Source: JAJXWB01 sp046349085
Lineage (GTDB): Bacteria; Pseudomonadota; Alphaproteobacteria; Rhizobiales; Beijerinckiaceae
Length of the DNA stretch: 64,000 nucleotides
Assembly (NCBI GenBank): GCA_046349085.1
Contig: JAXMDA010000001.1
Location: 1-64,000 of the forward strand
Reading direction: 5' to 3'
Both the position numbers and the translations under genes were made by a program. The notes beneath the pieces were generated by a model. That model made no database searches, had not been told where the DNA came from, and worked only from the letters and a program-made list of their open reading frames with translations. This document shows, in pieces, positions 26,374 through 35,067 of the stretch (the stretch's first letter is position 1; every line of letters begins with the position of its first letter).

Positions 26374-26422
26374 CGCCGCCGGTTTCACGCCTGCGGACGC
26401 GCGTCTCGATTCCGGAGGTCCC

Positions 26423-27547
26423 TTGGCCGATTCATCCTCGACCGAAGCGCTCGCGCTCACGCCGCTGCACGCGCTGCATCTGCGACTCGGCGCGCGCATG
26501 GCGCCGTTTGCCGGCTACGACATGCCGATCCAGTACCCGACCGGCGTGATGGCGGAGCACCTGCACACCCGCGAAAAATGCGGGCTGTTCGACGTGTCGC
26601 ACATGGGCCAGGCGATTCTCGAAGGGCCAAATGCGGCGGCGCGCCTCGAGACGCTCGTGCCGGGCGACATACTTTCGCTCGGCGTCGGCCGAACGCGCTA
26701 TACGCAATTCCTCAACGCCGAGGGCGGCATCGTCGACGACCTGATGGTCACGCGCCTGCCCGGCGATCCCGAACGCTTCTTCATCGTCTGCAACGCCGCC
26801 CGCAAGGACGTGGACTTCGCGCTGTTGCGCGAAAAGCTGCCGGAACTTGCGCTCGACGTGTTCGAGGACCGCGCGCTGATCGCCGTGCAGGGACCGAAAG
26901 CGGTCGAGGTCGTCGAGGGACTGATCCCCGGCGCGCAATCGCTCGTCTTCATGCAGGGCGGGGATTTCGAGTGGCGGGATTCGCCGGTCTTCGTCACACG
27001 CTCCGGCTATACGGGCGAAGACGGCTACGAGATATCGCTGCCGGCCTCGCAGGCGGAAGTCTTCGCGGAGCGCCTGCTGTCGCATCCCGACTGCCTGCCG
27101 ATCGGTCTCGGCGCCCGCGACTCGCTCAGGCTCGAAGCGGGCCTGTGCCTCTACGGCCACGACATCGACGAGACGACCGACCCGATCGAGGCCAACCTCA
27201 ACTGGTCGATCTCCAAGCGCCGCCGGGCCGAAGGCGGTTTTCCCGGCGCCGCGCGCATTCAGAAGGCGCTCGGCGAGGGCCCTGCCCGGCTGCGCGTGGG
27301 CCTGTCGTTCGAGGGACGCCAGCCGGCGCGCGAGGGCGCGGAAATTGCAACGCCCGACGGCCGCGTGATCGGCAAGATCACGTCCGGCGGATTCGGACCG
27401 AGCCTCGGCGCGCCCTGCGCCATGGGCTACATTTCGCGCGAATTTTCGGGCGTCGGGACGGAAGTCGCCGCGCTGGTGCGCGGCAAGGCGCTGCCGGCGC
27501 GCGTGGCGAAGACGCCATTCGTGCCGAACCGATATTTCAAGGGCTGA
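26423..27547 (+). CDS. gcvT: Aminomethyltransferase (glycine cleavage T protein)
   Basis: 374 residues; transfers the methylene group from the H-protein-bound intermediate to tetrahydrofolate, releasing ammonia. Characteristic parts: FAGYDMPIQYP, GLFDVSHMGQ with the catalytic Asp region, YTQFLNAEGGIVDDLMVTR, and RSGYTGEDGYEI. A TTG start at 26423 is chosen: a GGAGG lies 4 nt upstream, and no ATG occurs before conserved sequence. First gene behind the glycine riboswitch. Confidence 0.96.
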   Translation: MADSSSTEALALTPLHALHLRLGARMAPFAGYDMPIQYPTGVMAEHLHTREKCGLFDVSHMGQAILEGPNAAARLETLVPGDILSLGVGRTRYTQFLNAEGGIVDDLMVTRLPGDPERFFIVCNAARKDVDFALLREKLPELALDVFEDRALIAVQGPKAVEVVEGLIPGAQSLVFMQGGDFEWRDSPVFVTRSGYTGEDGYEISLPASQAEVFAERLLSHPDCLPIGLGARDSLRLEAGLCLYGHDIDETTDPIEANLNWSISKRRRAEGGFPGAARIQKALGEGPARLRVGLSFEGRQPAREGAEIATPDGRVIGKITSGGFGPSLGAPCAMGYISREFSGVGTEVAALVRGKALPARVAKTPFVPNRYFKG

Positions 27548-27572
27548 CGAGAGAGCTTGCAGGGAGAACGTC

Positions 27573-27950
27573 ATGGCGACGATCCGCTACACCAAGGACC
27601 ATGAATATATCCGCATCGACGGCGACATCGGCACGGTCGGCATTTCCGATCACGCGCAGCACGCGCTGGGCGACGTGGTGTTCGTCGAACTGCCCGACGT
27701 CGGCAAGACCTTCAAGCAGGGCGGCGAGGCCGCCGTCGTCGAGAGCGTGAAGGCGGCGAGCGAGGTCTACGCGCCGGTCGGCGGCGAAGTGATCGAGGTG
27801 AACGGCGATCTCGAGGGAACGCCGGCCAAGGTCAACGAAGACCCGCTCGGCGACGGCTGGTTCATGAAGATCAGGATCGCCGACGCGAGCCAGCTCGACG
27901 GGCTGATGGACGAAGCGGCCTACGCGGAATTCCTGAAGACGCTGGAGTAG
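27573..27950 (+). CDS. gcvH: Glycine cleavage system H protein
   Basis: 125 residues, standard length. The lipoylated lysine is in VVESVKAASEVYAPV (Lys near residue 65), and the family start RYTKDHEYIRIDGD is clear. It shuttles the aminomethyl group between the P, T and L proteins. 25 nt after gcvT. Lipoate attachment genes are not in the window. Confidence 0.98.
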   Translation: MATIRYTKDHEYIRIDGDIGTVGISDHAQHALGDVVFVELPDVGKTFKQGGEAAVVESVKAASEVYAPVGGEVIEVNGDLEGTPAKVNEDPLGDGWFMKIRIADASQLDGLMDEAAYAEFLKTLE

Positions 27951-27956
27951 CGGCGC

Positions 27957-28105
27957 TTCCCTTCTCCCGCCTGCGGGAGAAGGTGGCGCGCGAAGGCGAC
28001 GGATGAGGGACGCGCCGGTCCCCAAGCGCTCGTCGCAGTCGCAGCGTCCTCACCCGACCCCTGCTGCGCAGGGGCCACCCTCTCCCGCTTCGCGGGAGAG
28101 GGAAG
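27957..28105. repeat. Dispersed intergenic inverted repeat, class C (TCTCCCGC...GCGGGAGA type)
   Basis: Left end cttctcccgcctgcgggagaag, right end ccctctcccgcttcgcgggagaggg; each end is a hairpin. The middle has cctcacccgacccctgctgcgcag. It fills the gap between gcvH and gcvPA without breaking their order. A partial relative is at 48599-48650. It may affect mRNA processing or the level of the two P-protein genes. Confidence 0.75.
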
Positions 28106-28129
28106 CAACGATCCATACAGGCTGAACCC

Positions 28130-29470
28130 ATGCGCTACCTGCCCCATTCCAGCCAAGACCGCGCCGACATGCTGACCAAGATCGGCGTCGCCTCGATCGA
28201 CGATCTGTTCGCGGACATTCCGAAGGACAAGCTGATCGACGGCCTGCCCGACCTGCCGCGCCACAAGGGCGAGATCGAGGTGGAGCGCATCCTGTCCGGC
28301 ATGGCCGGCCGCAATGTCGCGGCGGGCGCCGTTCCCTTCTTCGTCGGCGCCGGCGCCTACAGGCATCACGTGCCGGCCTCCGTCGATCACCTCATCCAGC
28401 GCTCCGAATTTCTGACGAGCTACACGCCCTATCAGCCCGAGATCGCGCAGGGCACGCTGCAATACATGTTCGAGTTCCAGACGCAGGTCGCGCGCCTGAC
28501 CGCGATGGATGTGGCGAACGCGTCGATGTACGACGGCTCGACCGGCTGCGCGGAAGCCGTGCTGATGGCGCATCGCGCGACGCGGCGGCGCAAGGCCGTG
28601 CTGTCGGGCGGACTGCATCCGCACTATGCCGAGGTCGTGCGCACCGTCTCCCGCATGGCCGACGACGCCGTCGTGACGATGGCGCCCGACCCTCTGGCGA
28701 CGGAAGACATTATCGCGGCGATCGACAAGGAGACGTCCTGCGTCGTCGTGCAATCGCCGGATGTTTTCGGCAACCTGCGCGACCTGCAGCCCATCGCCGA
28801 CGCCTGCCGCGCCCACGGCGCGCTGCTCGTCGCCGTGTTCACGGAAGTCGTGTCGCTCGGCCTCGTGAAGCCGCCGGGCGAGATGGGCGCCGATATCGTC
28901 GTCGGCGAGGGGCAGTCGATCGGCAATGCGCTGAATTTCGGCGGCCCCTATGTCGGCCTGTTCGCCACGCGCGAAAAATTCGTGCGCCAGATGCCGGGGC
29001 GCCTGTGCGGCGAGACGGTGGACGCCAACGGCAAGCGCGGCTTCGTGCTGACGCTGTCGACGCGCGAGCAGCACATCCGCCGCGAGAAGGCGACGTCGAA
29101 TATCTGCACGAACTCGGGTCTCTGCGCGCTCGCCTTCACCATCCACATGACGCTGCTCGGCGGCACAGGCCTCGAGCGGCTCGCGCGCGCCAATCACGCC
29201 AACGCCGTGAAGCTCGCCGACATGCTGAAGGACGTTGCCGGCGCGGAAGTGCTGAACAGAACGTTCTTCAACGAATTCACGCTGCGCGTGAAAGGCAATG
29301 CGGCCGCTGTCATCGAGAAGATGGCCGGCGCCGGCGTGCTCGGCGGCGTGCCGGTCTCGCGCCTGCTGCCGAATGCCGGGCTCGACGATCTCGTCATCGT
29401 CGCCAACACCGAAGTGAACACGGACGAGGATCGCGCCGCCTTCGTCGCCGCGTTGAAGGGAGCAATCTGA
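28130..29470 (+). CDS. gcvPA: Glycine dehydrogenase (decarboxylating) subunit 1
   Basis: 446 residues; N-terminal half of the split P protein, which with GcvPB decarboxylates glycine and loads the rest onto GcvH. Recognisable start MRYLPHSSQDRADMLTKIG, then SYTPYQPEIAQGTLQ and NASMYDGSTGCAEA. The PLP lysine is in the other subunit. It follows the class C repeat and is joined to gcvPB by a TGATG overlap. Confidence 0.97.
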   Translation: MRYLPHSSQDRADMLTKIGVASIDDLFADIPKDKLIDGLPDLPRHKGEIEVERILSGMAGRNVAAGAVPFFVGAGAYRHHVPASVDHLIQRSEFLTSYTPYQPEIAQGTLQYMFEFQTQVARLTAMDVANASMYDGSTGCAEAVLMAHRATRRRKAVLSGGLHPHYAEVVRTVSRMADDAVVTMAPDPLATEDIIAAIDKETSCVVVQSPDVFGNLRDLQPIADACRAHGALLVAVFTEVVSLGLVKPPGEMGADIVVGEGQSIGNALNFGGPYVGLFATREKFVRQMPGRLCGETVDANGKRGFVLTLSTREQHIRREKATSNICTNSGLCALAFTIHMTLLGGTGLERLARANHANAVKLADMLKDVAGAEVLNRTFFNEFTLRVKGNAAAVIEKMAGAGVLGGVPVSRLLPNAGLDDLVIVANTEVNTDEDRAAFVAALKGAI

Positions 29471-31032
29471 TGCTCAACAATCAGGGACGTCCCACGCAGG
29501 CCGGCGAGGCGCACGGCGTCGCGCGCGAGACCTTCACCGGAAACCGCGCGCTGGAAATCGACGAGCCGCTGATCTTCGACCAGGGCGGCCTCGACCGCAC
29601 CGGCGTCGACATCGACGAGCCGGAGGCGTTTTCGGATCGCCTCGGCGGCCTCGCGCGCAAGGCGAAGCCCGAACTGCCCGGCCTCGCCGAACCGCAGGCG
29701 GTGCGCCATTACGTGCGGCTGTCGCGCAAGAACTATTCGATCGACGCCGGCCTGTTTCCGCTCGGCTCCTGCACGATGAAGCACAATCCGCGCCTCAACG
29801 AGAAAATGGCGCGGCTGCCGGGCTTCGCGGACGTGCATCCGTTGCAGCCGCAATCGACCGTGCCGGGCGCGCTGGCGCTGATGCAGGAATTGTCGCGCTG
29901 GCTGCTGTCGACCACGGGCATGAAGGCCGTGGCGCTGTCGCCGAAGGCCGGCGCGCATGGCGAGCTCTGCGGCATGATGGCGATCAAGGCCGCCATCATT
30001 TCACGCGGCGAACAGGAAACCCGCAAGACCGTGCTGGTGCCCGATTCCGCGCATGGCACGAATCCGGCGACCGCCGCGCTGATCGGCTTCGAGGTGCAAT
30101 CCGTGCCGGCGGGCGAGGACGGCCTCGTCCACCCCGCAGCCGTGCGTGAAAAACTCGGGCCGCATGTGGCGGCGATCATGCTCACCAATCCCAACACCTG
30201 CGGCCTGTTCGAGCGCGAGATTTCGGAGATCGCGGAAGCCGTGCATCAGGCCGGCGCCTATTTCTATTGCGACGGCGCGAATTTCAACGCGATCGTCGGC
30301 GTCGCGCGTCCCGGCGATCTCGGCGTCGACGCCATGCACATCAACCTGCACAAGACATTCTCGACGCCGCACGGCGGCGGCGGGCCGGGTTCGGGACCGG
30401 TCGTGCTGTCCGAGCGGCTTGCGGCTTTCGCGCCTGTTCCGTTCCTGCGTGAAAAGAACGGCGCGCTTGAGCTGGTCGAGGATACGGAAGGCTCGCAGGC
30501 CTTCGGCCGCATGACGGCGTTCCACGGGCAGATGGGCATGTACGTGCGCGCGCTTTCCTACATGCTGTCGCATGGCGGCGACGGCTTGCGGCAGGCCTCG
30601 CAGGATGCGGTGCTCAACGCGAATTACGTTCGCGCCGGCCTGTCCGACCTGTTCTCGCAACCCTTCGGCGATCGTCCGTGCATGCACGAAGTGCTGTTCG
30701 ACGAAAGCTGGCTCAAGGGCGTGAACGTCACGACGCTCGATTTCGCCAAGGCGCTGATCGACGAGGGCTACCACCCGATGACCGTTTATTTCCCGCTGGT
30801 GGTGAAGGGCGCGATGCTGATCGAGCCGACGGAATCGGAATCGCGCCCCTCGCTCGACCTGTTCATCATGGCCATGCGCGACCTGGCGATGCGGGCGCTG
30901 CGCGGCGAGACCGAGCGCTTCCAGACGGCGCCGCGCTTCGCGCCGCGGGCGCGGCTCGACGAAACGCGCGCCGCGCGCAGCCCCGTGCTCAAGTGGACGC
31001 CGCGCCAGCCGATCGCCGAGGCGGCGGAGTAA
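29470..31032 (+). CDS. gcvPB: Glycine dehydrogenase (decarboxylating) subunit 2
   Basis: 520 residues; carries the pyridoxal phosphate. The PLP-lysine motif is MHINLHKTFSTPHGGGGPG, followed by PVPFLREKNG. The N-terminus includes HYVRLSRKNYSIDAGLFPLG and SCTMKHNPRLNEK. The start at 29470 overlaps the gcvPA stop. The same frame is open further upstream inside gcvPA and is not coding there. Last gene of the gcv operon. Confidence 0.97.
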   Translation: MLNNQGRPTQAGEAHGVARETFTGNRALEIDEPLIFDQGGLDRTGVDIDEPEAFSDRLGGLARKAKPELPGLAEPQAVRHYVRLSRKNYSIDAGLFPLGSCTMKHNPRLNEKMARLPGFADVHPLQPQSTVPGALALMQELSRWLLSTTGMKAVALSPKAGAHGELCGMMAIKAAIISRGEQETRKTVLVPDSAHGTNPATAALIGFEVQSVPAGEDGLVHPAAVREKLGPHVAAIMLTNPNTCGLFEREISEIAEAVHQAGAYFYCDGANFNAIVGVARPGDLGVDAMHINLHKTFSTPHGGGGPGSGPVVLSERLAAFAPVPFLREKNGALELVEDTEGSQAFGRMTAFHGQMGMYVRALSYMLSHGGDGLRQASQDAVLNANYVRAGLSDLFSQPFGDRPCMHEVLFDESWLKGVNVTTLDFAKALIDEGYHPMTVYFPLVVKGAMLIEPTESESRPSLDLFIMAMRDLAMRALRGETERFQTAPRFAPRARLDETRAARSPVLKWTPRQPIAEAAE

Positions 31033-31171
31033 CGCAAGGAGCGCGACACCGGGTCACGGCGACAGCGCCGCAAACTTGACTTACGTTGCGACGAATCGGG
31101 GAAGTGGACCGCGAGAGCGACGCTGCGTTGAAGAAACAGCGCGCCTGCGGATCGTCCAGGGAGGAATGGCC

Positions 31172-31429
31172 ATGGCGCTATTCCGTATGCAAATCGTTGC
31201 GCGCGACGGGCGCGGCGCGATCGAATGCGAGGCGGATCTCGCCTCGTCGTACGACATCTGGAACTGGATCGAAAGCGTGGTGCTGCGCGACGCCCATCGC
31301 GACGGAACCATCCGGGTCCGCGACGCGCGCGGCGATGTCGTGGTGCTGACCGGCGCCCGGGCGGCGCGCGCCTGCGCGCTCGCGCGGCGGGCCGGCGAAC
31401 AGCTGGAGAAGCTGCCGGTCGCGGTGTAA
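31172..31429 (+). CDS. Small protein of unknown function
   Basis: 85 residues, MALFRMQIVARDGRG at 31172; a GGAGG stands 7 nt before this ATG, whereas an earlier ATG at 31166 would be only 1 nt from it. Contains two tryptophans (YDIWNWIESVV) and ends in an Arg/Ala-rich helix (ARAARACALARRAGEQLEK). No signal peptide or membrane helix. Likely a compact cytoplasmic alpha/beta protein. I do not recognise a family. Located after the gcv operon with its own spacer. Confidence 0.6.
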   Translation: MALFRMQIVARDGRGAIECEADLASSYDIWNWIESVVLRDAHRDGTIRVRDARGDVVVLTGARAARACALARRAGEQLEKLPVAV

Positions 31430-31480
31430 TTGTCCGCTTCCGCCTCCCGCCAGGGCAATTCATGACGCGATAGAATCGCG

Positions 31481-31640
31481 CCGCCGTCATCGCGAGGAGC
31501 TCCGGTGAAACCGCAACGCGATTTCTGCCGAAGCGACACGGCGATCCATCCATGCGGATAGGCCCGATGGATGCATTGCTTCGCGGAGCCTGTCATCGGG
31601 CGCGCTGCGCGCGACCCGTTGGATCGCAATGACGGCCGCC
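31481..31640. repeat. Class A intergenic inverted repeat
   Basis: Begins ccgccgtcatcgcgaggagc and ends ggatcgcaatgacggccgcc, inverted ends as in the copy at 1910. Internal arms gcgatccatccatgcgg and ccgatggatgcattgc pair approximately. Lies in the 269-nt gap between the small protein gene and the atp terminator; this gap holds no other gene I can see. Confidence 0.75.
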
Positions 31641-31642
31641 GA

Positions 31643-31672
31643 AACAAAAACGCCGGCCAAACGGCCGGCGCT
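31643..31672 (-). terminator. Intrinsic terminator of the F0 ATP synthase operon
   Basis: The minus strand reads GCGCCGGCCG-TTT-GGCCGGCG followed by TTTTTGTTTC, 26 nt beyond the atpF stop. A strong GC stem with a T-run: a textbook rho-independent terminator for atpI-B-E-F'-F. Confidence 0.85.
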
Positions 31673-31698
31673 CTCATTTCCAGATTCCTCGGTCCCGC

Positions 31699-32184
31699 TC
31701 AGTGCAGCAGGCGGCCGAGGTCCTTGATGCCCTGGTCGACCAGCGCGGCGCCGCCGGCGCCGGCCGCATCGGTCTTCAGCACGGCTTCGGCGGCGCGGGT
31801 CGCGACGTCGGCGGCGACCGAGCGCACGTCGTTGGCGGCCTGGGCTTCCGCCTGCGCGATCTTCTCCTCGGCCTGCTTCGTGCGGCGCGCGATATAGTCG
31901 GTCATGCGCTCGTGCGCTTCCTTGGCGAGCAGTTCGGCTTCCTGCCGGGCCTGCGCGACGATCGCGGCGGCGTCGGCCTCGGCGGCCTTGCGCTTGGTCT
32001 CGAAGGAGGCGAGCAGGGTCTGCGCTTCCTCGCGCAGCTTCTGCGCCTCGGCCAGCTCCTTCTTTACGCCGTCGATGCGGCCGTCGAGCGCGGACACGAT
32101 CTTGGAATGCACGCCGTAATAGGCGAGCACGGCCAGGAAGAGGAAAAATCCGAGCGCGACGAAATGTTCGGCTTCAAGCTGCAT
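31699..32184 (-). CDS. atpF: ATP synthase F0 subunit b
   Basis: 161 residues: an N-terminal membrane helix (FVALGFFLFLAVLAYYGV) and a long charged coiled coil forming the peripheral stalk (KELAEAQKLREEAQTLL, MTDYIARRTKQAEEKI). The start MQLEAEHFV at 32184 is preferred; the frame continues upstream over the b' gene. Second of two b-type genes, as usual in alphaproteobacteria. Confidence 0.95.
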   Translation of the reverse strand: MQLEAEHFVALGFFLFLAVLAYYGVHSKIVSALDGRIDGVKKELAEAQKLREEAQTLLASFETKRKAAEADAAAIVAQARQEAELLAKEAHERMTDYIARRTKQAEEKIAQAEAQAANDVRSVAADVATRAAEAVLKTDAAGAGGAALVDQGIKDLGRLLH

Positions 32185-32188
32185 CGGA

Positions 32189-32737
32189 TCAGGCCTTTGC
32201 GTTTGCAAGAGCAGCGGCGATCTTCTGCGGATCGGCCGGCTTGCCGGTGATGTGTTCGACGATGGCCGCCGCCGTGTCCCTGGCGACGGCGTCGACATTG
32301 GCCATGGCCTTCGCCTTGGTGTCGGCGATCTGCGCTTCCGCGGCGGCGAGCTTGACGTTCAGTTCGCCCTCGAGCGTCTTGCGCTTGGCCTCGGTCTCGC
32401 CGGCGAGCTTCTGGTGAGCTTCCTGGCCCATCGCCTGCGCCTTCGCCTTGGCGTCGGCGAGGGTCTTCTCGAGGTCGGCGCCAGCGGCCTCGGCCTTGGC
32501 CTGTGCAGCCCTGGCGGCGTTCAGGTCGCCCGAAATCTTGTCGCCGCGGTCTTTGAGAATTCCGGCGACGCGCGGCAGGGCCACGCGGCTCATCAGCAGA
32601 TAGAGCGCGCCGAAAATCAGCGCCAGCCAGATCAACTGCGAGGAGAAATGTTCGGAATCGAAGGGCGGGAAGGACGAGCCGTGTTCGGCGGCGCCGCCGT
32701 GTACCTCGGTGCCCGTCTTGTGAGCGTCGCTGGCCAT
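32189..32737 (-). CDS. atpF': ATP synthase F0 subunit b'
   Basis: 182 residues with a hydrophilic N-terminus (MASDAHKTGTEVHGG), a membrane helix (QLIWLALIFGALYLLMSRV, about 40-58) and a coiled coil rich in Ala, Lys and Glu. The b' form pairs with b in a heterodimeric stalk. Four nt separate it from atpF. The start at 32737 avoids a run of upstream codons lacking conservation. Confidence 0.94.
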   Translation of the reverse strand: MASDAHKTGTEVHGGAAEHGSSFPPFDSEHFSSQLIWLALIFGALYLLMSRVALPRVAGILKDRGDKISGDLNAARAAQAKAEAAGADLEKTLADAKAKAQAMGQEAHQKLAGETEAKRKTLEGELNVKLAAAEAQIADTKAKAMANVDAVARDTAAAIVEHITGKPADPQKIAAALANAKA

Positions 32738-32767
32738 CGTCTGTCCGTTTGCAAGCAAAAACGAGAA

Positions 32768-32792
32768 GCGCGCCCCGCGATGCGGGGCGCGC
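32768..32792 (-). other. Perfect 11-bp hairpin between atpE and b' subunit gene
   Basis: GCGCGCCCCGC and its exact complement with a 3-nt loop, followed on the minus strand by TTCTCGTTTTTGC. It directly follows the atpE stop. It may be a partial terminator or an RNA 3' stabiliser that keeps atpE mRNA in excess, matching the need for about ten c subunits per complex (inference). Confidence 0.6.
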
Positions 32793-32798
32793 GAAGAA

Positions 32799-33029
32799 TC
32801 ACTTCATCACGAAGAGGAGCAGGATCGCGACGAGGAACGCGAAGATGCCGAGACCTTCGGCGAGCGCCGCGCCGATGAACGCGCGGCCGAACTGGCCGTC
32901 GGCGGCCGACGGGTTGCGCAGCGCGCCCGACAGGAAGTTGCCGAAAATCAGGCCCACGCCGACGGCGGCGGCGCCCATGCCGATGGCGGCGAGACCGGCG
33001 CCGATGTACTTGGCTGCAACTGGATCCAT
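32799..33029 (-). CDS. atpE: ATP synthase F0 subunit c
   Basis: 76 residues, two membrane helices joined by the polar loop RNPSAADGQFGR. The proton-carrying glutamate is in the second helix (GAALAEGLGIF, Glu near residue 58). Rotor ring of the synthase. The glycine-rich first helix GAGLAAIGMGAAAVGVG is typical. Confidence 0.97.
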   Translation of the reverse strand: MDPVAAKYIGAGLAAIGMGAAAVGVGLIFGNFLSGALRNPSAADGQFGRAFIGAALAEGLGIFAFLVAILLLFVMK

Positions 33030-33091
33030 TAGAATGCTCCTTCAGGAGTTTTGTGGGCGACTATCTGTTGTTGTGCGCCAAGCGCCTTTTA

Positions 33092-33853
33092 TCAGTGGCC
33101 CGGGTGAATCGCGTCGTTGAGATAGACGCAAGTGAGAATGGCGAAGACGTAAGCCTGCAGGAACGCGACCAGCAGTTCGAACGCGGTGAGAACGGTGATG
33201 GCCAGCAGCGGCAGCGGCGAAATGATCGCATAGGCGCCGGCGCCGAGCAGCATGGCGACGAAGCCGCCGAACACCTTCAGCGTGATATGGCCCGCCAGCA
33301 TGTTGGCGAAGAGACGAACCGACAGCGAGATCGGACGCGACACGAAGGAGATGATCTCGATCAGCACGATGAAGGGCAGCAGCGCCGGCGAGACGCCCGA
33401 CGGCACGAACAGGTGCAGGAAGTGCGCGCCGTGCTTGTAGAAGCCGTAGACGAGCACGACGCCGATCACCAGCGCCGCAAATGCGAAGGTGACGATGATC
33501 TGGCTGGTGACGGTGTAAGCGCCGGGAATGAGGCCGATCAGGTTCGAGAACAGCACGAACATGAACAACGAGAAGACGAAGGGGAAGAAGCGCATTCCCG
33601 CGTCGCCCGTCGTGTCGCGCACGGTCGAAGCGACGAATTCGTAGGCCATTTCGGCCGCCGCCTGCAGGCGGGTCGGCACGACGTGGCGGCCGCTGGTCGA
33701 GAGCACCATCAGCGCGGTGATCGCGAGAAACACGACCAGCATGAACAGCGAGGCGTTGGTGAAGGAGGCGTCGACCCCGCCAAGGCGCAGATCGAGCAGG
33801 CGGTTGATGTTGAACTGGTGGATCGGATCGATCCCTTGCGATTCAGCCGCCAC
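33092..33853 (-). CDS. atpB: ATP synthase F0 subunit a
   Basis: 253 residues from a GTG at 33853 with an AAGGGTGAG sequence upstream. N-terminal IDPIHQFNINRLLDLR, then about six helices; the essential arginine is in the PISLSVRLFANMLAGHI helix. Forms the proton half-channels against the c ring. The frame is open further upstream but overlaps atpI there. Confidence 0.97.
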   Translation of the reverse strand: MAAESQGIDPIHQFNINRLLDLRLGGVDASFTNASLFMLVVFLAITALMVLSTSGRHVVPTRLQAAAEMAYEFVASTVRDTTGDAGMRFFPFVFSLFMFVLFSNLIGLIPGAYTVTSQIIVTFAFAALVIGVVLVYGFYKHGAHFLHLFVPSGVSPALLPFIVLIEIISFVSRPISLSVRLFANMLAGHITLKVFGGFVAMLLGAGAYAIISPLPLLAITVLTAFELLVAFLQAYVFAILTCVYLNDAIHPGH

Positions 33854-33897
33854 GGTCTCACCCTTCTCGGTCGTCGCCGGCTTGCAGCCGGCCCGCT

Positions 33898-34242
33898 TCA
33901 CTTCTTGCCGTTTCCGCCGCTTCTGCCGCCTGCCGTAGGCCCGGCGGACATGCGGTAGATGTTCCAAAAACCCGCGACCGTTCCCAGCGCGAGAAAAACC
34001 AACAACAACGCCGGCGCCGTGTTCAACCACGAGTCCAGTTGCCAGCCGATCGCCGCGCTCACGCCGACCGCGCCGACGAATTCGCCCAGCGCCCGCATGC
34101 CCTGGCTCATCGCCCGGCTTGTCGAGCCATCGACCGGCGTCTCGGTCGCCGCCTTCTCGGGAGCCCGACCGGTCTCGGCGAGCTTCTGCGACAAGGTCGC
34201 AAGCCGCGCCCTCAGCTCCGCATCGTCCCCTTCGCCCGCCAT
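33898..34242 (-). CDS. atpI: ATP synthase accessory protein AtpI
   Basis: 114 residues: a charged N-terminal half (DDAELRARLATLSQKLAE), then two membrane helices (FVGAVGVSAAIGWQLDSW and LLLVFLALGTVAGFW). AtpI helps assemble the c ring and may take part in magnesium uptake. The ATG at 34242 has a GGAGG 5 nt upstream and is preferred to a GTG at 34254. First gene of the operon. Confidence 0.88.
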   Translation of the reverse strand: MAGEGDDAELRARLATLSQKLAETGRAPEKAATETPVDGSTSRAMSQGMRALGEFVGAVGVSAAIGWQLDSWLNTAPALLLVFLALGTVAGFWNIYRMSAGPTAGGRSGGNGKK

Positions 34243-34617
34243 CGGCGCCTCCACCGGACATAAGGCTCGGCGCGACCCGAGAGCCCGCCGCCGCGAGCAG
34301 CAGTCCGATCCGGCCGAATTGCCGAGTTTCCGGGGAATCGACGCGGATCGAGACGATCACGCCCCTTTGAAAACGCGCGCACCATATTGTCGGGCCCATA
34401 TCCTGTCAAGAATGGCCGGCAACGGAATAGTTTATTGATTCTCTTGATTTTTCTGGCTTTGAGCCGCTCATTGAACCATCGTATCAGACGCGCGCGCCGC
34501 GCCTGCGCCGCAATGCCGCCCATTTGCTGTGGTTCCGCAAGGATGCTTGCCGGGCGCGGCGTCTTGCCGACCGCGGGCGGCCTTTGCTAAATAACCGCCT
34601 CTCGAAAAGGTTGGATC
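34243..34617. promoter_or_regulatory. Divergent intergenic region, atpI / secreted protein gene
   Basis: 375 nt with no gene I can support. It contains the atp promoter at 34381-34409 and an AT-rich stretch at 34428-34465 (tagtttattgattctcttga) that may serve the plus-strand gene. Confidence 0.5.
34381..34409 (-). promoter_or_regulatory. Sigma-70-type promoter of the atp operon
   Basis: On the minus strand TTGACA, 17 bp, TATGGT. Perfect -35 and good -10 at ideal spacing. The transcript would start near 34374, giving a leader of about 130 nt before atpI. Confidence 0.75.
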
Positions 34618-35067
34618 ATGTTCGCTGTACCGCCTTCCCCGCGCGTCCTCGCGCTCGCCGCCGGCGCCTTTCTCGCGCTGTCGTCGGCGCCGGCGCTGGC
34701 CGACTGCCAGACCGACATCCAGGGCTACATGAAGCGCCGCGACGCGGTCATCGCGCAGCTCAAGGGTTTGCAGTCCGGCCCGAAGAAGCAGCTCGATCCG
34801 GCGGCCGCATGCCCGAAATTCCGCTCGCTCTCCAGCATCATGAGCGAGACGGTCGCCTATTTCGAGAAGAACAAGGAATGGTGCCAGATTCCCGACAATT
34901 TCGTTGATGGCGCCAAGCAGCAGCGCGCGCAGTTCGCCAAGACGGCGGGTCAGGCCTGCGGCGTCGCCGCCAAGATCGAACAGATGAAGAAGCAGGCGGC
35001 GCAGCAGGCGGCCCAGGGCGGCATGGGCGGCCCGCAGGTTCAGCAATTGCCGCGCGGACCGCTGTGA
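34618..35067 (+). CDS. Secreted protein of unknown function
   Basis: 149 residues. Signal peptide VLALAAGAFLALSSAPALA, then a helical mature part with four cysteines (DCQTD, ACPKF, WCQIP, ACGVA) that may form two disulfides. The C-terminus is Gln/Gly-rich (KKQAAQQAAQGGMGG). Similar short secreted proteins occur in Rhizobiales without known function. Its stop overlaps the GTG start of ubiA, so it is cotranscribed with that gene. Confidence 0.8.
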   Translation: MFAVPPSPRVLALAAGAFLALSSAPALADCQTDIQGYMKRRDAVIAQLKGLQSGPKKQLDPAAACPKFRSLSSIMSETVAYFEKNKEWCQIPDNFVDGAKQQRAQFAKTAGQACGVAAKIEQMKKQAAQQAAQGGMGGPQVQQLPRGPL

